Shown here: one piece after another, positions 22,291 through 34,018 of the stretch
Position numbering within the stretch: position 1 is the first letter of the stretch
How the letters are laid out: each line of letters begins with the position of its first letter
Assembly (NCBI RefSeq): GCF_021462225.1
Contig: NC_061816.1
Coordinates: forward strand, 25,901,049 to 25,965,048
Length of the DNA stretch: 64,000 bases
Source of the DNA: Girardinichthys multiradiatus
Lineage: Eukaryota > Chordata > Actinopteri > Cyprinodontiformes > Goodeidae
Reading direction: 5' to 3'
Position numbers and translations under genes: made by a program
Notes under the pieces: generated by a model
Told to the model about the DNA's origin: nothing
Database searches by the model: none
The model's input: the letters and a program-made list of their open reading frames with translations, nothing else

Positions 22291-23829
22291 TAATGATTTA
22301 AACTCGTCCTGCTTATGGAACCAGTGCAATTTAGGAAATAATGGAAGGAATCAATCAACTGAATAACTCTAAAGCTGCACGTAGTCTATTGTTTATCAGT
22401 GGAAACAAAAAAATAATAATTTATCAGCTGATACAGTTGTACAGCTGATAAATTATTATTAAAGACAACTGTCTTTAATCAGAATCAGAATCAGTTTAAT
22501 TGCTAAGTTTGTACAGACAAACAAGGAATTTGACACCGGTACACTTTTCTCTCAATAACAAAGAATATCTTTTTAAATGTTCATATGTACACATATATAC
22601 ACAATGCAGTAAAGGAGTAATGCCAACTGCTGCAATGAAGGTGTAGTGTAGTGCAGTTTTCTTCACAACTTCCCCACAAGTCATAAGGCTGACTTATATT
22701 GTCCGTGGGCTCTCTTATGCAATGGAAGAAGAATGCACACAATGCCCGGGGAGTCCTTTTGCCCAGGCAAAACCAATCCTGATGCTTTAAGTCCTGGGGC
22801 TTTCAGTGAAAAAACAGCTATAGTTTTTCTGTTTTAATTATAGTTTTTGTATATTTCAGTTAACAAAAATGTGTTCTCAACTTCGTTCAATTTAGTTAAT
22901 TATAATAAGCCTTGTTCCAGCAAACGCCTCAAAGCTTTCGAACTTCATACAACAGGAAACAAAAGCAAGAACGTGTCCTGACTTTTTTTTGTGTTTTTTT
23001 TAACACAGTATTCTGCTCTATGAGTGCATGTTCTAGAACACAGTTTCGGTATTCTAAATGTTGATTGATTGTACAGAAAAAAACTGTGACTCTAAGTACA
23101 TATTATTCATCAGAGCTGAAAACAGAACAGAAAGCTTATATTGTGTTGAATTTTCCTTGGGGAAAAGGAATTACAATTAAAGTGCTTGTGGCTTCTGCTT
23201 GTCGGCATTTCATGCATTCTAATTTCTCTGGAATACATTAAAATTGTCCTCTAGTTCTCCCAAAGTAACCGCTAAAATTATCCATTTTTATGAGGAGATC
23301 AGAGGAGAGGCAGAGCACAGAACACACAGCACTAAGGCATGATGAATTTCCACTCCACTCCAGATTAAAAGTTAATGGATTGAGCTGAAGATAAGAGGTG
23401 ACGTGGTCGTGTGGACGATCCTCAGCCTTTGCTCCTGCAGCCTGTGATTCACAGATTATGACAGCTCCCTCAAGAACGTCTTTGATCAATGTGCAGCGAA
23501 ATCAGACCCTGACAGAGATAATCAGAGGCTTTTTCTCAGGAAGAGCTGCTTGAGAGCATCCACATGCAGAACAACTGAACACTTCATCCTCACATTGTAC
23601 ATTTTATTGGCCTGCTCAGCGACCTAAACAGGTTAGCATCTATCATGTTCTTGTGACTTATCTGGTAACCTCAACTATATTATAACTGATGAGTTTGTTT
23701 CCCAACAGATTTGGGATTTAACAATTTCGCCTTAAAGCTGCTCCATAGTGAAAATAACCTTTCAGAAAGGTTTTGAGAGGAATTTTCGCCTTCCTAAGTA
23801 TGGCCTGGATATTACAGTTGTATCATGTA
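22291..23829. other. No gene; one long palindrome
   Basis: No supported gene. It contains the 19-base-arm palindrome at 22412-22460. Confidence 0.5.
22412..22460. repeat. Perfect palindrome, 19-base arms
   Basis: AATAATAATTTATCAGCTG (22412-22430) and its exact complement (22442-22460) are separated by 11 bases. A second small hairpin, AAAGACA...TGTCTTT, follows at 22461-22477. Confidence 0.9.
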
Positions 23830-25439
23830 CAAGTCCTTCTCAAAATATTAGCATATTGTGATAAAGTTCATTATTTTCCATAATGTCATGATGAAAATTA
23901 AACATTCATATATTTTAGATTCATTGCACACTAACTGAAATATTTCAGGTCTTTTATTGTCTTAATACGGATGATTTTGGCATACAGCTCATGAAAACCC
24001 AAAATTCCTATCTCACAAAATTAGCATATCATTAAAAGGGTCTCTAAACGAGCTATGAACCTAATCATCTGAATCAACGAGTTAACTCTAAACACCTGCA
24101 AAAGATTCCTGAGGCCTTTAAAACTCCCAGCCTGGTTCATCACTCAAAACCCCAATCATGGGTAAGACTGCCGACCTGACTGCTGTCCAGAAGGCCACTA
24201 TTGACACCCTCAACCAAGAGGGTAAGACACAGAAAGAAATTTCTGAACGAATAGGCTGTTCCCAGAGTGCTGTATCAAGGCACCTCAGTGGGAAGTCTGT
24301 GGGAAGGAAAAAGTGTGGCAGAAAACGCTGCACAACGAGAAGAGGTGACCGGACCCTGAGGAAGATTGTGGAGAAGGGCCGATTCCAGACCTTGGGGGAC
24401 CTGCGGAAGCAGTGGACTGAGTCTGGAGTAGAAACATCCAGAACCACCGTGCACAGGCGTGTGCAGGAAATGGGCTACAGGTGCCGCATTCCCCAGGTCA
24501 AGCCACTTTTGAACCAGAAACAGCGGCAGAAGCGCCTGACCTGGGCTACAGAGAAGCAGCACTGGACTGTTGCTCAGTGGTCCAAAGTACGTTTTTCAGA
24601 TGAAAGCAAATTCTGCATGTCATTCGGAAATCAAGGTGCCAGAGTCTGGAGGAAGACTGGGGAGAAGGAAATGCCAAAATGCCAGAAGTCCAGTGTCAAG
24701 TACCTACAGTCAGTGATGGTCTGGGGTGCCGTGTCAGCTGCTGGTGTTGGTCCACTGTGTTTTATCAAGGGCAGGGTCAATGCAGCTAGCTATCAGGAGA
24801 TTTTGGAGCACTTCATGCTTCCATCTGCTGAAAAGCTTTATGGAGATGAAGATTTCATTTTTCAGCACGACCTGGCACCTGCTCACAGTGCCAAAACCAC
24901 TGGTAAATGGTTTACTCACCATGGTATCACTGTGCTCAATTGGCCTGCCAACTCTCCTGACCTGAACCTCATAGAGAATCTGTGGGATATTGTGAAGAGA
25001 ACGTTGAGAGACTCAAGACCCAACACTCTGGATGAGCTAAAGGCCGCTATCGAAGCATCCTGGGCCTCCATAAGACCTCAGCAGTGCCACAGGCTGATTG
25101 CCTCCATGCCACGCCGCATTGAAGCAGTCATTTCTGCAAAAGGATTCCCGACCAAGTATTGAGTGCATAACTGTACATGATTATTTGAAGGTTGACGTTT
25201 TTTGTATTAAAAACACTTTTCTTTTATTGGTCGGATGAAATATGCTAATTTTGTGAGATAGGAATTTTGGGTTTTCATGAGCTGTATGCCAAAATCATCC
25301 GTATTAAGACAATAAAAGACCTGAAATATTTCAGTTAGTGTGCAATGAATCTAAAATATATGAATGTTAAATTTTCATCATGACATTATGGAAAATAATG
25401 AACTTTATCACAATATGCTAATATTTTGAGAAGGACCTG
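23830..25439 (+). mobile_element. Tc1-type transposon, copy A
   Basis: 1610 bp with long terminal inverted repeats of about 200 bases (ends ...GTCCTTCTCAAAATATTAGC and its complement) flanked by TA at 23828-23829 and 25440-25441. It holds one intact transposase ORF. Two further copies occur at 37533-39144 and 62316-63925. The left tip reads CAAGTCC against CAGGTCC at the right end. Confidence 0.97.
24158..25162 (+). CDS. Tc1-type transposase, intact 334 aa
   Basis: DDE transposase for cut-and-paste movement. The N-terminal paired-like helix-turn-helix region runs from about residue 1 to 110 (KEISERIGCSQSAVSRHLSG), with a GRKKCGRKR basic linker. The DD34E core shows Asp in FSDESKF (about residue 149), Asp in FQHDLAPAH (about 240) and Glu in LIENLWD (about 275). 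Length is normal for the family. Start ATG follows CAATC at 24158. There are no stops or frameshifts, so the protein could be active. Confidence 0.97.
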   Translation: MGKTADLTAVQKATIDTLNQEGKTQKEISERIGCSQSAVSRHLSGKSVGRKKCGRKRCTTRRGDRTLRKIVEKGRFQTLGDLRKQWTESGVETSRTTVHRRVQEMGYRCRIPQVKPLLNQKQRQKRLTWATEKQHWTVAQWSKVRFSDESKFCMSFGNQGARVWRKTGEKEMPKCQKSSVKYLQSVMVWGAVSAAGVGPLCFIKGRVNAASYQEILEHFMLPSAEKLYGDEDFIFQHDLAPAHSAKTTGKWFTHHGITVLNWPANSPDLNLIENLWDIVKRTLRDSRPNTLDELKAAIEASWASIRPQQCHRLIASMPRRIEAVISAKGFPTKY

Positions 25440-25441
25440 TA

Positions 25442-27745
25442 GTTTTTGATATCAAATGGTTCTTATAGTGATGGTTACCATTTCAGCACTATGGCATGGT
25501 TTCGTAAAACCATCACAAAATGGAATCTTTGTATTGATGTCATGTAATGTTCATTTATGTTTTTCATGCAGGAACACAGCCTCAATATGGTTTTGGCTGG
25601 TTTAATCTTTCAGTCACATTCAGATGTTTACTATGAGATCTATTGCCCCATGTCTAACCTAAATCTGCTATTTTCATACAATCATTTGGTACAAAAAGGA
25701 GCTCATGGCCCATTCCATACCTCCATACCTGCCCAGGTCCTTTGGCTACAAAAAAAGCCAAAATCATCACCTTTCTACAATTGTGCTTGATAGCTGGTAT
25801 GAAGAATTTGTGTTGACGTCCTCTGTCTGGCTTTCACCCAACATGGCGCTGCGCTATTTGGAGAAACATCTTTACACTGTTTCTGCGTGTCCAAAGAACT
25901 TTGCTGCAGACGTCTTGTATTTCATTCACATATGGCTTTACAAACTTAAACTAGGAGATAAGAAACTTGTCCTTTTAACCCTTCCAAACAGCCTTACTTG
26001 TTCAGTCTTTTTAACATACTAACTAATTAATGTTAAGTTTGACATGTACAACTGAAATAGATATTTATTTACACTATATAAAAACACAACCTTTGTTTTC
26101 TGACTGAAAAATTATATAAAACTAAAAGTTTCCTGTTTTAGGCCAGTTAGGAGTACCAAAATTATTTCTATTTGAATAAATGCCAGAACATTGCCTGCTG
26201 AACTGTTTGAGTTGGGTCAACTGTTCAATTTTCCTCCAGGTTTCTCACAATAGTTTGCAGACCTTTTGGCACATTCCTTGAGACAACAGAACTGGTGGAA
26301 CTGGGTCAGGTTTGTTTTTAATATACAAGTGGTGGTATGCTACCTTGGATCTTGGATCAGGAAGCACCTGGAAGAACTTGTCTTGCACTAATGACAGATG
26401 CTAATACTGTTTTCATGTGTTCTTATAACATGAGGGAACTGACCCATCCTGTTATTCAGAGGGAAGTGGAGGATGCCAGATATCCAGTTATTTTTGAGGA
26501 TTGTGCTCCTGAGGCTGCTTTATTTGACAGATGATTCTGCTTGGGCCGACTGTTGGTTTGTCACTACATCCCAAAACAAGCACAGTGTGGCTCCCAGAAC
26601 TGAGCAAAAAGGCTTTCAATACTTGGCTAAATGAACTGATGACCTCTCTCAGCGACTGTCATTTTGTTATCCAATTATTACCTGTCCAGAATGTTGCATA
26701 TCTGCTCCCTACCAGAGCTTTGTTTTTTGCTTTCCACAAATGAACCAGCATGTTTCAGTTCTTCAGGTTGTTCCAGATGGCTTAAAGCTCGGAGCAAAAC
26801 AAATGAAATGTGTTCACAGAGACTGTAAATGTTGTATGTGCCTTTCACAATCCTTTACATTCTCTTTGAATTTGTTTGTTCTCTGTTGGGGATTTCATTT
26901 AAAAATTGATTTGCAACTTGCTGAAGAACACTGTGTACATTGTGCAAGTTAGAGACACCAGATTGCTAAAAATATCTCATTCTGCAGAAGCTCTTTAGTG
27001 CATGGATCATGTGTAATTTGTGAGTGATTTTAGTCATAAGCATCTCTGTCATGAACTGTACTGTGATTAGGAGCAGGTCTTCCTCACCTGCTGGTTTTGA
27101 CAAGACTTAAATTGAATGTTTTTTAAAAGCAACTCTTTAGTTTCATTTCATCCTATTGCATTTCTATTGAAAAGCAAAGGGACCCCGGTGCCGTTTAGAG
27201 AACTATATAGGAAGCACAAAGATTTGTGAGATATCTTTGAGCATGCTTTAATGGTTAACAGTTTTTCAGGTTTTTGTTACACCAATGTTAAATATGTCTT
27301 TGCTTTGGGTTTAGTCCATCTGTCAAATAATGTTTTTCTTTTTTGTTGATTTTTCTATTTTAAGAGGTAACATTTGTCCTATAAATGATGCCGTTTATTT
27401 ATCTTTGCAGCCATAAACTGTTTGTGATTATAAAAAATGGGAAAAATGTTACAAAGATATTTTTTCACTTATTAAATTTCACAATTTTGTTCCGGCATCA
27501 TGTTCAGGCAAATGATTCAAAACAGTCTAAAGCAGATCTGTCCCAAACACAACCAAATAGCAGGAGGTCAAATGAGTGTAAAATCAAATATTTGTGTTTA
27601 TTGATTTGGCACGGAGATCAGTACACATATGCTGCTTATAATTTGCAGCAACGTTCATTTTATTTTCAAAAAAACATTGAGGACCTGTGATAACCACACC
27701 TTTTAAAAAAGTTCTACTACCACTTTACACTTACACCCCTTCTCC
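25442..27745. other. No recognisable gene
   Basis: Several short ORFs (60-105 codons) occur on the plus strand but none shows known motifs, splice context or protein-like continuity. It may be old unique or repeat DNA. Confidence 0.4.
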
Positions 27746-28855
27746 ACTGCTCAAAAAATAAAGGGAACACTCAAATAACACATCCTAGATCTGAATAAAT
27801 GAAGTATTCTCCCTGAATACTTTGTTCTGTACAAAGTTCAATGTGCTGACAACAAAATCACACAAAAATCTTCAATGGAAATCAAATTTATTAACCAATG
27901 GAGGCCTGGATTTGGAGTCACACACTAAATTAAAGTGGAAAAACACACTAGAGGCTGATCCAACTTTGATGTAATGTCCTTAAAACAAGTCAAAATGAGG
28001 CTCAGTATTGTGTGTGACCTCCACGTGTCTGTATGACCTCCCTACAACGCCTGGACATGCTCCTGATGAGATGGTGGATGGTCTCCTGAAGGATCTCCTC
28101 CCAGACCTGGACTAAAGCATCTGCCAACTCCTGGACAGTCTGTGGTGCAACGTGACGTTGGTGGATGGAGCGAGACATGATGTCCCAGATGTGCTCAATC
28201 GGATTCAGGTCTGGGGAACAGGCGGGCCAGTCCATAGCTTCAATGTCTTCATCTTGCAGGAACTGCTGACACACTCCAGCCACATGAGGATTGTCCGCAT
28301 TGTCCGCATTGTCCTGCATTAGGAGGAACCAGGGCCAACCGCACCAGCATATGGTCTCACAAGGGGTCTGAGGATCACATCTCAGTACCTAATGGCAGTC
28401 AGGCTACCTCTGGTGAGCACATGGAGGCACTCCAAAGAAATGTCACCCCACACCATTACTGACCCACTGTCAAACCGGTCATGCTGAAGAATGTTGCAGG
28501 CAGCAGATCGCTCTCCATGGTGTGTCCAGACTCGGTCACATCTGTCACATGTGCTCAGTGTGAACCTGCTTCATCTGTGAAGACCACAGGGCGCCAGTGG
28601 TGAATTTACCAATCCTGGTGTTCTCTGGCAAATGCCAAGCGTCCAGCACGGTGTTGGGCTTTGAGCACAACCCCCATTTGTGGATGTCGGGCCCTCATAC
28701 CATCCTCATGGAGTCGATTTGTGCAGACACATGCACCTTTGTAGCCTGCTGGAGGTCATTTTGCAGGGCTCTGGCAGTGCTCCTCCTGTTCTTCCTTGCA
28801 AAAAGGTGGAGGTAGTGGTCCTGCTGCTGGGTTGTTGCCCTCCTACAGCAACCTA
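27746..28855 (-). pseudogene. Second Tc1-type transposon, truncated
   Basis: Starts with the terminal repeat CTGCTCAAAAAATAAAGGGA. The minus-strand ORF 28319-28002 encodes the C-terminal third of a transposase with MDWPACSPDLNPIEHIWD, which contains the catalytic Glu. Upstream parts (28320-28850) are recognisable only in several frames. The opposite terminal repeat is missing because the sequence passes directly into a LINE at about 28856. It is inactive, and a different family from the copies at 23.8, 37.5 and 62.3 kb. Confidence 0.8.
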
Positions 28856-28964
28856 GGATTATTCTTGTTCTCTTCTATTAATGATGAGGAATAAGCTGTT
28901 CTGGCTTGGCATAGTGTCTTTTCATACAACAGTAGACTATTTTTCCAGATTAAGTAGGAATCCT

Positions 28965-29549
28965 CTAGGTAAGTATAGCGCAATTTTCTCTCCAATTTTT
29001 GCGCTTTAAAGTACGCAGCTCTGAATTAAACCAGGGGGCCAGTCTCCTATGAATAATTGCCTTCTTTTTCAAGGGGGCTGCATTGTCTGATGCAGCACGC
29101 AATGATGAAGTAACACTATGAACAAGAGAATCAATTTGAGAAGGGGAATAAACAAAATTATTGCTCTCCACTGTGTTTTGCTGTGATAATGAGGAAAGTA
29201 AAAGTGGAACAGATTCTTTAAAGGTTGTTACAGCATTTTCTGATAATGATCTACTATAATGAAATTTTCTTTCAGGTGTGGAGTACTCAGTTAAATTAAA
29301 CTCAAATGTTATTAAGAAATGGTCAGACAAGACAGGGTTATGAGAGAATATTGTTATGTCTTTACACTCAATGCCATATGTCAGCACAAGGTCCAGAGAA
29401 TGAAGACAAAGGTGGGTAGGTTTGTTAATGTTTTGAGCAAAGCCAATTGAGTCTAAGATAGCAATAAACACTATATTTAGGCTATCACTTTCAGTGTCAA
29501 CATGAATGTTAAAATCTCCCACTATAATAACTTTATCTGTATTTAACAC
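28965..29549 (-). pseudogene. LINE ORF2 endonuclease fragment
   Basis: Apurinic-type endonuclease C-terminal half with GDFNIHVD, SLDLVLTYGI and SDHFLITFEF, which carry the catalytic Asp/Asn and SDH motifs. It is about 80-90 percent like the plus-strand copy at 45.7 kb. The frame ends near RKNWRENCAI after a frameshift. Confidence 0.9.
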
Positions 29550-29925
29550 TAAATCAGATAAAAGGTCTGAAAATCTGATCTAAAAATTGAGAGTAACGGC
29601 CTGGTGGACAGTACAAAAGAACAAACAGAAGTGATTTTAGTGCTTTGCAATTTGGATAAGGAAAACTAAGGATTAAATATTCAAAAGATAAATATTTAGA
29701 TTTAAAAGTTAATAGGAGTTGACTCATTTATAGTAACACAATCCTCTTGCTGCAGCCAGGTTTCTGTGAGGCAAAATAAATCAATCTGATTGTCACAAAT
29801 CAGGTTGCTAACTAGCAAAGCCTTTAAAGAGAGATCTTATGTTCAGTAAGCCAAATTTAATTGTTTTCTTTTTCTTTTTAGTCTGAGTTGTGTTTATTTT
29901 TATGAGATTTAATGATTTCCTACTT

Positions 29926-32697
29926 TTACTTTTTTAATCTATTCAAATTTGGCCGTGGGCGAGACACTGTCTTAATAGGGTAATGGGTGGGTAGCAGTAC
30001 AGAAGCTGCAGAGAGGAGTGTTAAACTATGACCCTGCTTCCTGATCTGAACCCTGTCAGACCTTTGGAGAACTAATACATTTGGCCAGATTTCTAGAAAG
30101 AAGAGCTGCTCCATCCAGTTATCAATGTAGCCCACATCGTTTTCTGGACACCACCTAGACAGCCAGCGGTTGAATGACAGCATGCAGCTAAACATGTCAT
30201 CACTGGTCAGATCAGGGAGGGGACCAGAGAAAATTACGGAGTCCGACATTGTTTTGGCAAACTTACACACCGAAGCAACACTAACTTTGGTGACCTCCAA
30301 CTGACGTAACTGGGTGTCATTACCGCCAGCATGAATAACATTTTTACTGTTATTGTAAATATGAATCTGCGAATATTATTTAATATTTAATATTAATATT
30401 TTAATATTAATATTTTAATATTTTACCAAATAATATTTCGGTCTGTTAAGGATTGTCCTGTGAATACCAGCCCAGTAAGGCGATGGTATTAGGACAGAAT
30501 AGAAAGGTGTGAGACGAGCTCTGGCATTATTGAACAGCATAAACTCTGCACACATATGGAATGAATTCACACAATTTCTTAAAATACAAGAATTTATTAA
30601 CAAAAATAAGTAAACTCCAAGTCAAACATATTTCAATCAACAAACTCTTTACTATGCTAAAACAATCCAACTAACTACCAAGCAGAATTAAAGAATAATG
30701 AAGACTAATGGGCTATGTACAATATAAACAAGTTGATTAAAGATGATTAGAAATCATGACCAAAAAGAGTGATGCAACATTACCATGCAATGTTTATGTT
30801 TGAGAACCAAGGATTATCTTGAAGAATCTGGAAGTGAAGTTAAGTTAGTTTTGGAACTAACTTAGAAAATAATCAGCAACATTTAGACAACCCTTCACAA
30901 TGCAAGATCAGATTAAATATTATTTTAATAAAATAATGTTTTAAATAATGATCTGCTGAATAAAACCAACCTCCTGGATGACTAATTCTCAACGGTGTCT
31001 AATTAACTGCCTTTATTTATTAAAATAATATTTGAAGAAATATTATTGAGTATTTTGGAAAAGAGCCAAATCTTTCTGGAGAAATTGGCCTTAATGGTGT
31101 TTACTTAGTTATCATCTCTAGCAAATGATGTTCAGGGACTATTATTCACTAGCTTGAAAACTAACAACCTTTCTGTTGACTAGCCTTAATGCTAACACAC
31201 GTGTTCTTACCGGCTGGCCGTTGGGCTAACAAAGAAGCTAGCTAAAGTGCTAAGCTAGAAGATAGCTTAGTACCAGAATCAACACATACCTTTAAAATAC
31301 CAGGGTTAAAATGCATAAGCGCGGACAGCGCGTTATGAGCAATGTTCTGGTTAAAACCACCCTTTAAATAAAGTTTATCTTAGCTTTAAAACATACAAAG
31401 AACACGGAACCGGCGCGTGCCGTAGCTAGCCTACTAGCGCCAGGTTCCACAAAACAAACTTCATAGAATGAAAACGTTCAGATTATTTCATCCTAACTGT
31501 TAATCTGTTAATCTGCCCAAACCCAACCTCTGACCATGGTGAGTAAACGTTGTCCAAGGGCGATGAAGTTCGAATAAACGTCCACAGTCAACAAGCGGTT
31601 GGTTTTCAGCTAACCTCTGCATTCGCTCTGCAATAGCGTTAGCTCCGGAGGGCTGGGCGGCTGTGAATGATAGGGTTAGCTTCCCGCTAACTTCCTCAGT
31701 TCCTTCCGATCAGAAGGTGCGTTCGTTCTGTGAACAAAGGTTAGCTTCCCGCTAACCTCCAGCTGTGGATGAAGAACGTACGTTGTCCGCTGCGGTCTCT
31801 GCGGTCTTCGGGACTTCTCTCGAACAGTTTTGCTTCTGTGGGGCCTCGAAGATAAAATGTAAGCAACTCTTACACCTTAATTTACCCGTTCATGAATGAA
31901 AATACCGGATACACAGACAGTATTTCATTCTACTTAACTTTGCATATGATCGGTGATCGTATGGCTTCCTTGGATCCAGTTGAATTTATGACTTTTTGCC
32001 AGCAAAAGACATTCGCGCGCTGGGACTCTCCTGAACCGTCCTCCTCGGAGGCAGTGTGGAAAGAGGGCGACTTGTGGAAAGGTGGGGGCTTATATCCGGG
32101 CAGTCCTCTGCTACCCCCCTTTCCCCTTCGGAATTGTGCTTTTATTTGGGTAATGGTGCCACAGGAAGTCCACAGTTATCCCCTTTTCTGGCTGTGCCGG
32201 AAGAAGGTTAATGCACTTTATTTTGAAAAGTTCCATAAAAGTATGTACCAGAGTTTTGGTGTCGAAATCCATGGCTGTATGGTCCCAACACTGTATTTAC
32301 CCTTATCCTTAGCCAGGAGTTTCAGGTAGGATTTGATGTCGCTTGTTCTGACCCCTGGGAGACATTTGACTATGGTCGCTGGTGTCTCTAGTGCCACGTT
32401 TCGGACTATAAAGCTGCCAATTACCAGAGTTGGCTTCTCAGTGGGTGTGTCGCCGAGCGGGGAAAATCTGTTAGAAACGCAGACGGGTTGGTGGTGACCT
32501 GTGGGCGGGGATCTAGGACTATGCTTTCTACGTACCGTCACCCAGCCGACCTGAGGCCCCGGCTGCGCGGGCTCTGCTGAAGGACTGTTACGGGGAGCCA
32601 CCCTTGGTGGCTCTGCGCTGGCAAAGCGGCCTCGGCTATCTGCTGGTTTTTCAACAGCGCGGAGCCGGGCCTCCAATTCCGACACCCTTGCCTCCAA
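29926..32697 (-). pseudogene. LINE ORF1 (esterase type), LTR-interrupted
   Basis: The N-terminal part (32697-32291) begins [16 protein letters not shown], a short coiled coil, followed by a basic proline-rich linker and [14 protein letters not shown]. Coding resumes at 30346 after the LTR with a GGNDT-type block (seen on the minus strand near 30330) and continues to 29926 through IFSGPLPDLTSDDM. These are SGNH hydrolase-like blocks found in ORF1 of L2-type elements. The frame is open across the LTR joint once one CTGT copy is removed. Confidence 0.8.
30351..32290. mobile_element. Solo LTR (family A, copy 2) in LINE
   Basis: 1940 bp beginning TATTGTAAATATGAATC and ending GGTCCCAACA, flanked by CTGT at 30347-30350 and 32291-32294. 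It matches the 4008-5774 copy along its length but carries about 170 extra bases around 31630-31780. The LINE ORF1 frame is continuous when it is removed, confirming both boundaries. The first base pair has changed from TG to TA. Confidence 0.8.
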
Positions 32698-33170
32698 AGC
32701 TACAAAAATGCTACATTTATTACACCTACCATTATCACTAAAGGAGGCAGATTAGTAACTAAACATCTGACACAGAGAGCAGGAGAGAGAGAAACAGCAG
32801 AACGGGTAGCCATGGTGGAGTTAATGCTAAGCTAACGACCCCTTACCGATGAGAGAAAAAAATAAGACACAGAGAGTCCCCAAACGTTAAATGCAGCAAC
32901 AGAAACTGTGTGTTTTAACGTGGTTATGTATTAGAACAATTAAGAGATAAAACAGTAGAGAGAAATCAGATCAAACGAGAGAGCCTTCACACACCAAACA
33001 ATCAACCGAGTGCAACAGTGACAACAGGAAGAAAGGAATACGCCTTACCACACCTTCACAGAGAGACAACAACAATGGCCCTCCAAGATTTCTTTTTATT
33101 TCCAGTATTTTAAAATAGCAAAGATAAAATAATTAGACAATTGCTTAATAAGATTTGGGCTGAACAATGT

Positions 33171-33776
33171 TTAATTTCTTTTTCTCCTATCTGCCACAGT
33201 CTTCAGCTTCTCCCTGGCCTCCTCAAAAGCAAACTGCAAGCACGTCTGGTGCTCTGCGACCCACTCGTGGAGACTGCCAGCATGTGGTTCTGCTACACGA
33301 CCCAGCAGAAAGTCCAATGGGAGCCTAGGCTGTTGGCCAAACATCAGAAAAAATTGGCTCTCTCCAGTGCTTTGATGTGGTGTGGTGTTGTAAAAAAACA
33401 AAACTTGTGGCAAATAGGAGGTCCACACTCTCTTGCTGGTTGTGGGGAGAGTACGTAACAGATTGCACAGTGTACGATTAAACCTCTCACATTGTCCATT
33501 TCCAGCAGGGTGATACGATGTGGTCCTGGACTTCACAATGCCATAAAACTGGCAGAGCTGCTGGATGAGGGAACTTTCAAAATTACGACCCTGGTCCGAG
33601 TGAATACGGGCTGGTACAGCAAACTTAGAAAACCACTCCGTCACCAGGATATGAGCCACAGTAGAAGCACACTGATCTCTAGTTGGTATGGCCAGGGTGT
33701 ACTTGCTAAAAACATCAGTTAAGATGAGCACATTTTCCCGCCCATCCTGGGAAGGCTTCAGGACTGTAAAGTCCAT
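33171..33776 (-). pseudogene. Gypsy integrase core
   Basis: DDE integrase with Asp in LTDVFSKY, Asp in IHSDQGRNF and Glu in NGQCERFN, then a long helical C-terminus ending RRKRN. The upstream zinc-binding part lies in the same frame but is cut off by a stop near 33795. Confidence 0.92.
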
Positions 33777-34018
33777 AGCAAGGATCTCATTGGGTCATGA
33801 TGCTAGCAAATGGCCCATACAAGTCTGTACAGCAGGTTGGGTATCCTTGGCCACTTGGCACCGCTCACACGACCTGGACCAGTCAACCACATCAGAGTAC
33901 ATTTTTGGCCAATAACATCTTGCCCTCAGAAGTGAGAGGGTCCTGTCCATACCTTGATGTCCAGGATTTGGTGAGCCTGAGTTAGGACCTCTTCCTTAAG
34001 GGCTGCATGCAGCAACAG

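Larger units (their letters stand above)
28856..33095 (-). mobile_element. L2-type LINE, split by a solo LTR
   Basis: Minus-strand non-LTR retrotransposon. In element order it shows an untranslated 5' region (about 33095-32720), ORF1 with a coiled coil and SGNH/esterase-like domain (32697-29926, interrupted by the LTR at 30351-32290), and the endonuclease part of ORF2 (29549-28965). It stops at the point matching about 46255 of the LINE copy at 45.4 kb, so the reverse transcriptase and 3' end are missing. It is joined there to a truncated Tc1, suggesting a deletion. Confidence 0.85.

Noticed and set aside
24118..24562. Antisense ORFs over the Tc1 transposase
   Set aside because: They recur at the same place in all three copies as shadows of the conserved transposase frame.
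25557..26952. Run of short plus-strand ORFs
   Set aside because: No recognisable domain, no consistent splicing and ordinary composition for non-coding DNA.
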